The notes under the pieces were generated by a model, which did not search any database, had not been told where the DNA came from, and saw only the letters and a list, made by a program, of their open reading frames with translations. DNA of 5,917 nucleotides from an uncultured Pyrinomonas sp. (lineage in GTDB: Bacteria > Acidobacteriota > Blastocatellia > Pyrinomonadales > Pyrinomonadaceae). The translations under genes were made by a program, and so were the position numbers. Shown piece after piece: positions 5,265-5,917 of this stretch (position 1 is its first letter; the number at the start of each line of letters is the position of its first letter). The stretch lies in assembly GCA_937135995.1 (NCBI GenBank), contig CAKZOF010000078.1, positions 1 through 5,917 of the forward strand, written 5' to 3'.

Positions 5265-5723
5265 TCAGGCGGAGGCCGCTTGTTCGTCGAGTTTCGCGTC
5301 GAGTTCGATTTCGACGCCGCCGCGCAGCGCGTTGGAAACGGGGCAGGCTTGCTCGGCTTCGCGTGCGATGGCGGCGAAAGTTTCACCGTCGAGGTTGGCA
5401 ACCCGGCCGCGCGTTTCGAGCTTGACGCGCGTGATCTTGAAGCCGCCAGTCGGTTGTGGCGCCACGGTACAGGTGGCTCGCGTCGTGATGCTCTCGGGTT
5501 TGTGCCCTTTGCGTTCGAGCGTGGCGGCAAAGGCCATGCTGTAGCAGGCTGCGTGCGCGGCGGCGATCAGTTCCTCGGGGTTGGTCCCCGGCGATTGCTC
5601 GAAGCGTGTCGCAAAGCTGTACGCGGTGTTGCGCAGCACGCCGCTTGCACTGTCGATCTTGCCCGCGCCATCGCGCAGACCTCCGGTCCATGTCGCTTCA
5701 GCTGTGCGTTGAATGTCGGCCAT
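5265..5723 (-). CDS. osmC: OsmC-family peroxiredoxin (organic hydroperoxide resistance)
   Basis: OsmC enzymes reduce organic hydroperoxides and H2O2 using two cysteines and act in the cytoplasm as homodimers. The 152-residue product is close to the classical length and follows E. coli OsmC closely: SGVLRNTAYSFATRFE (27-42) with R40, GTNPEELIAAAHAACYSMA (46-64) with the peroxidatic C60 and E50/E51, and EQACPVSNAL (124-133) with the resolving C127. GTNPEELI and the CPVS motif favour OsmC over Ohr. A third cysteine (C85) is not part of the known mechanism. The ATG at 5721-5723 has a strong Shine-Dalgarno, AAGGAG, 9 bases upstream; an upstream in-frame TTG would add 37 residues without homology. 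Expression is likely driven from within 5724-5917. Confidence 0.95.
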   Translation of the reverse strand: MADIQRTAEATWTGGLRDGAGKIDSASGVLRNTAYSFATRFEQSPGTNPEELIAAAHAACYSMAFAATLERKGHKPESITTRATCTVAPQPTGGFKITRVKLETRGRVANLDGETFAAIAREAEQACPVSNALRGGVEIELDAKLDEQAASA

Positions 5724-5748
5724 CTTCTCTTCTCCTTCAAGTTTCTTC

Positions 5749-5788
5749 GGGCGCTCTGGTCCGAAAACGGACGTTGGAGCGAACGCCC
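5749..5788 (-). promoter_or_regulatory. Structured leader upstream of osmC
   Basis: A nested fold is visible: GTCCG-TTTT-CGGAC on the minus strand (5759-5772) is a 5-bp stem with a T4 loop, enclosed by GAGC/GCTC and GGGCG/CGCCC arms with bulges, spanning 5749-5788. It ends 25 bases before the osmC ATG, just upstream of the Shine-Dalgarno. It could affect translation or be part of an operator region. No known riboswitch class is recognised. Confidence 0.35.
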
Positions 5789-5801
5789 GCAGCGATCGAA
5801 A

Positions 5802-5817
5802 TTTCTCTCGAGCGAAA
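5802..5817. promoter_or_regulatory. Candidate operator palindrome upstream of osmC
   Basis: TTTC-T-CTCGAG-C-GAAA is a 16-base palindrome with a single mismatched pair of positions (14 of 16 symmetrical). It is about 80 bases upstream of the osmC start codon. The responsible regulator cannot be named. Confidence 0.3.
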
Positions 5818-5856
5818 GTTCTTCCGACGTGCAAGGTTGGCAGTTTCGCGTCGCGT

Positions 5857-5862
5857 TGTCAA
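5857..5862 (-). promoter_or_regulatory. TTGACA -35-like box upstream of osmC
   Basis: A perfect TTGACA lies on the minus strand, but at 16-18 base spacing only CAACCT-like sequence occurs, a poor -10. The gene may use an activator or another sigma factor, or this may be chance. On the plus strand the same site reads TTGTCA (5856-5861) with TATGTT 18 bases on (5880-5885), a weak divergent promoter whose gene would lie outside the window. Confidence 0.2.
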
Positions 5863-5892
5863 TTCTCTCCGGCTCGTTGTATGTTCTCTTGG

Positions 5893-5912
5893 CCGCGCGA
5901 TCGGTCGCGCGG
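5893..5912. repeat. GC-rich perfect inverted repeat at the window edge
   Basis: CCGCGCGA-TCGG-TCGCGCGG is an 8-bp perfect stem with a 4-base loop. It might be the terminator stem of a gene outside the window, but no T-run of useful length follows on either strand. Three reading frames around it are short or uninformative, so I assign no gene here. Confidence 0.45.
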
Positions 5913-5917
5913 TTGCG

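Noticed and set aside
5881..5917. Plus-strand ATG at 5881 as the start of a divergent gene
   Set aside because: No Shine-Dalgarno, only 12 codons visible, and it runs through a perfect inverted repeat.

Overview
The window carries the first part of a respiratory complex I (NADH:quinone oxidoreductase, nuo) operon, preceded by a class I/II aminotransferase gene and an osmC-type peroxidase gene. Every recognisable gene is on the minus strand, so transcription runs from high to low coordinates: osmC (5265-5723), aminotransferase (3965-5104), then nuoA (3183-3644), nuoB (2501-3130), nuoC (1956-2474), a Uma2-family gene (1347-1925), nuoD (130-1350) and the first 23 codons of nuoE (1-70, cut by the window edge). 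The DNA is GC-rich. nuoC and nuoD are separate genes rather than the fused nuoCD of enterobacteria. Together with a Uma2-family protein, this fits a free-living, respiring bacterium from a phylum such as Acidobacteriota, Eremiobacterota, Chloroflexota or a relative. The sequence alone does not settle the phylum.

Region 3645-3964 (320 bases) separates the aminotransferase from nuoA and looks like the control region of the nuo operon. It holds a good sigma70-type promoter (TTGACA, 17 bases, TACGAT, minus strand, 3741-3713). An inverted repeat (TTGCAC-N12-GTGCAA, 3701-3724) brackets the -10 box and the expected transcription start, and an AT-rich palindrome lies further upstream. NuoA is a membrane-arm subunit; NuoB (N2 cluster), NuoC and NuoD form the quinone-reducing connecting module; NuoE begins the NADH-dehydrogenase module.

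The most unusual feature is a complete Uma2-family gene (PD-(D/E)XK nuclease-like fold, function unknown) between nuoC and nuoD. Its stop codon overlaps the nuoD start (ATGA), so nuoD translation is probably coupled to it. A short sequence after the nuoC stop is repeated after the nuoD stop, so the uma2-nuoD pair is bracketed by similar spacers. Three of the operon spacers also hold clear small inverted repeats, including a 7-bp stem with a cUUCGg tetraloop between nuoA and nuoB.

The osmC side has its own features: a strong Shine-Dalgarno, a structured leader, and a 12-bp-stem hairpin between osmC and the aminotransferase. No RNA gene, insertion sequence, CRISPR array or replication origin is visible.
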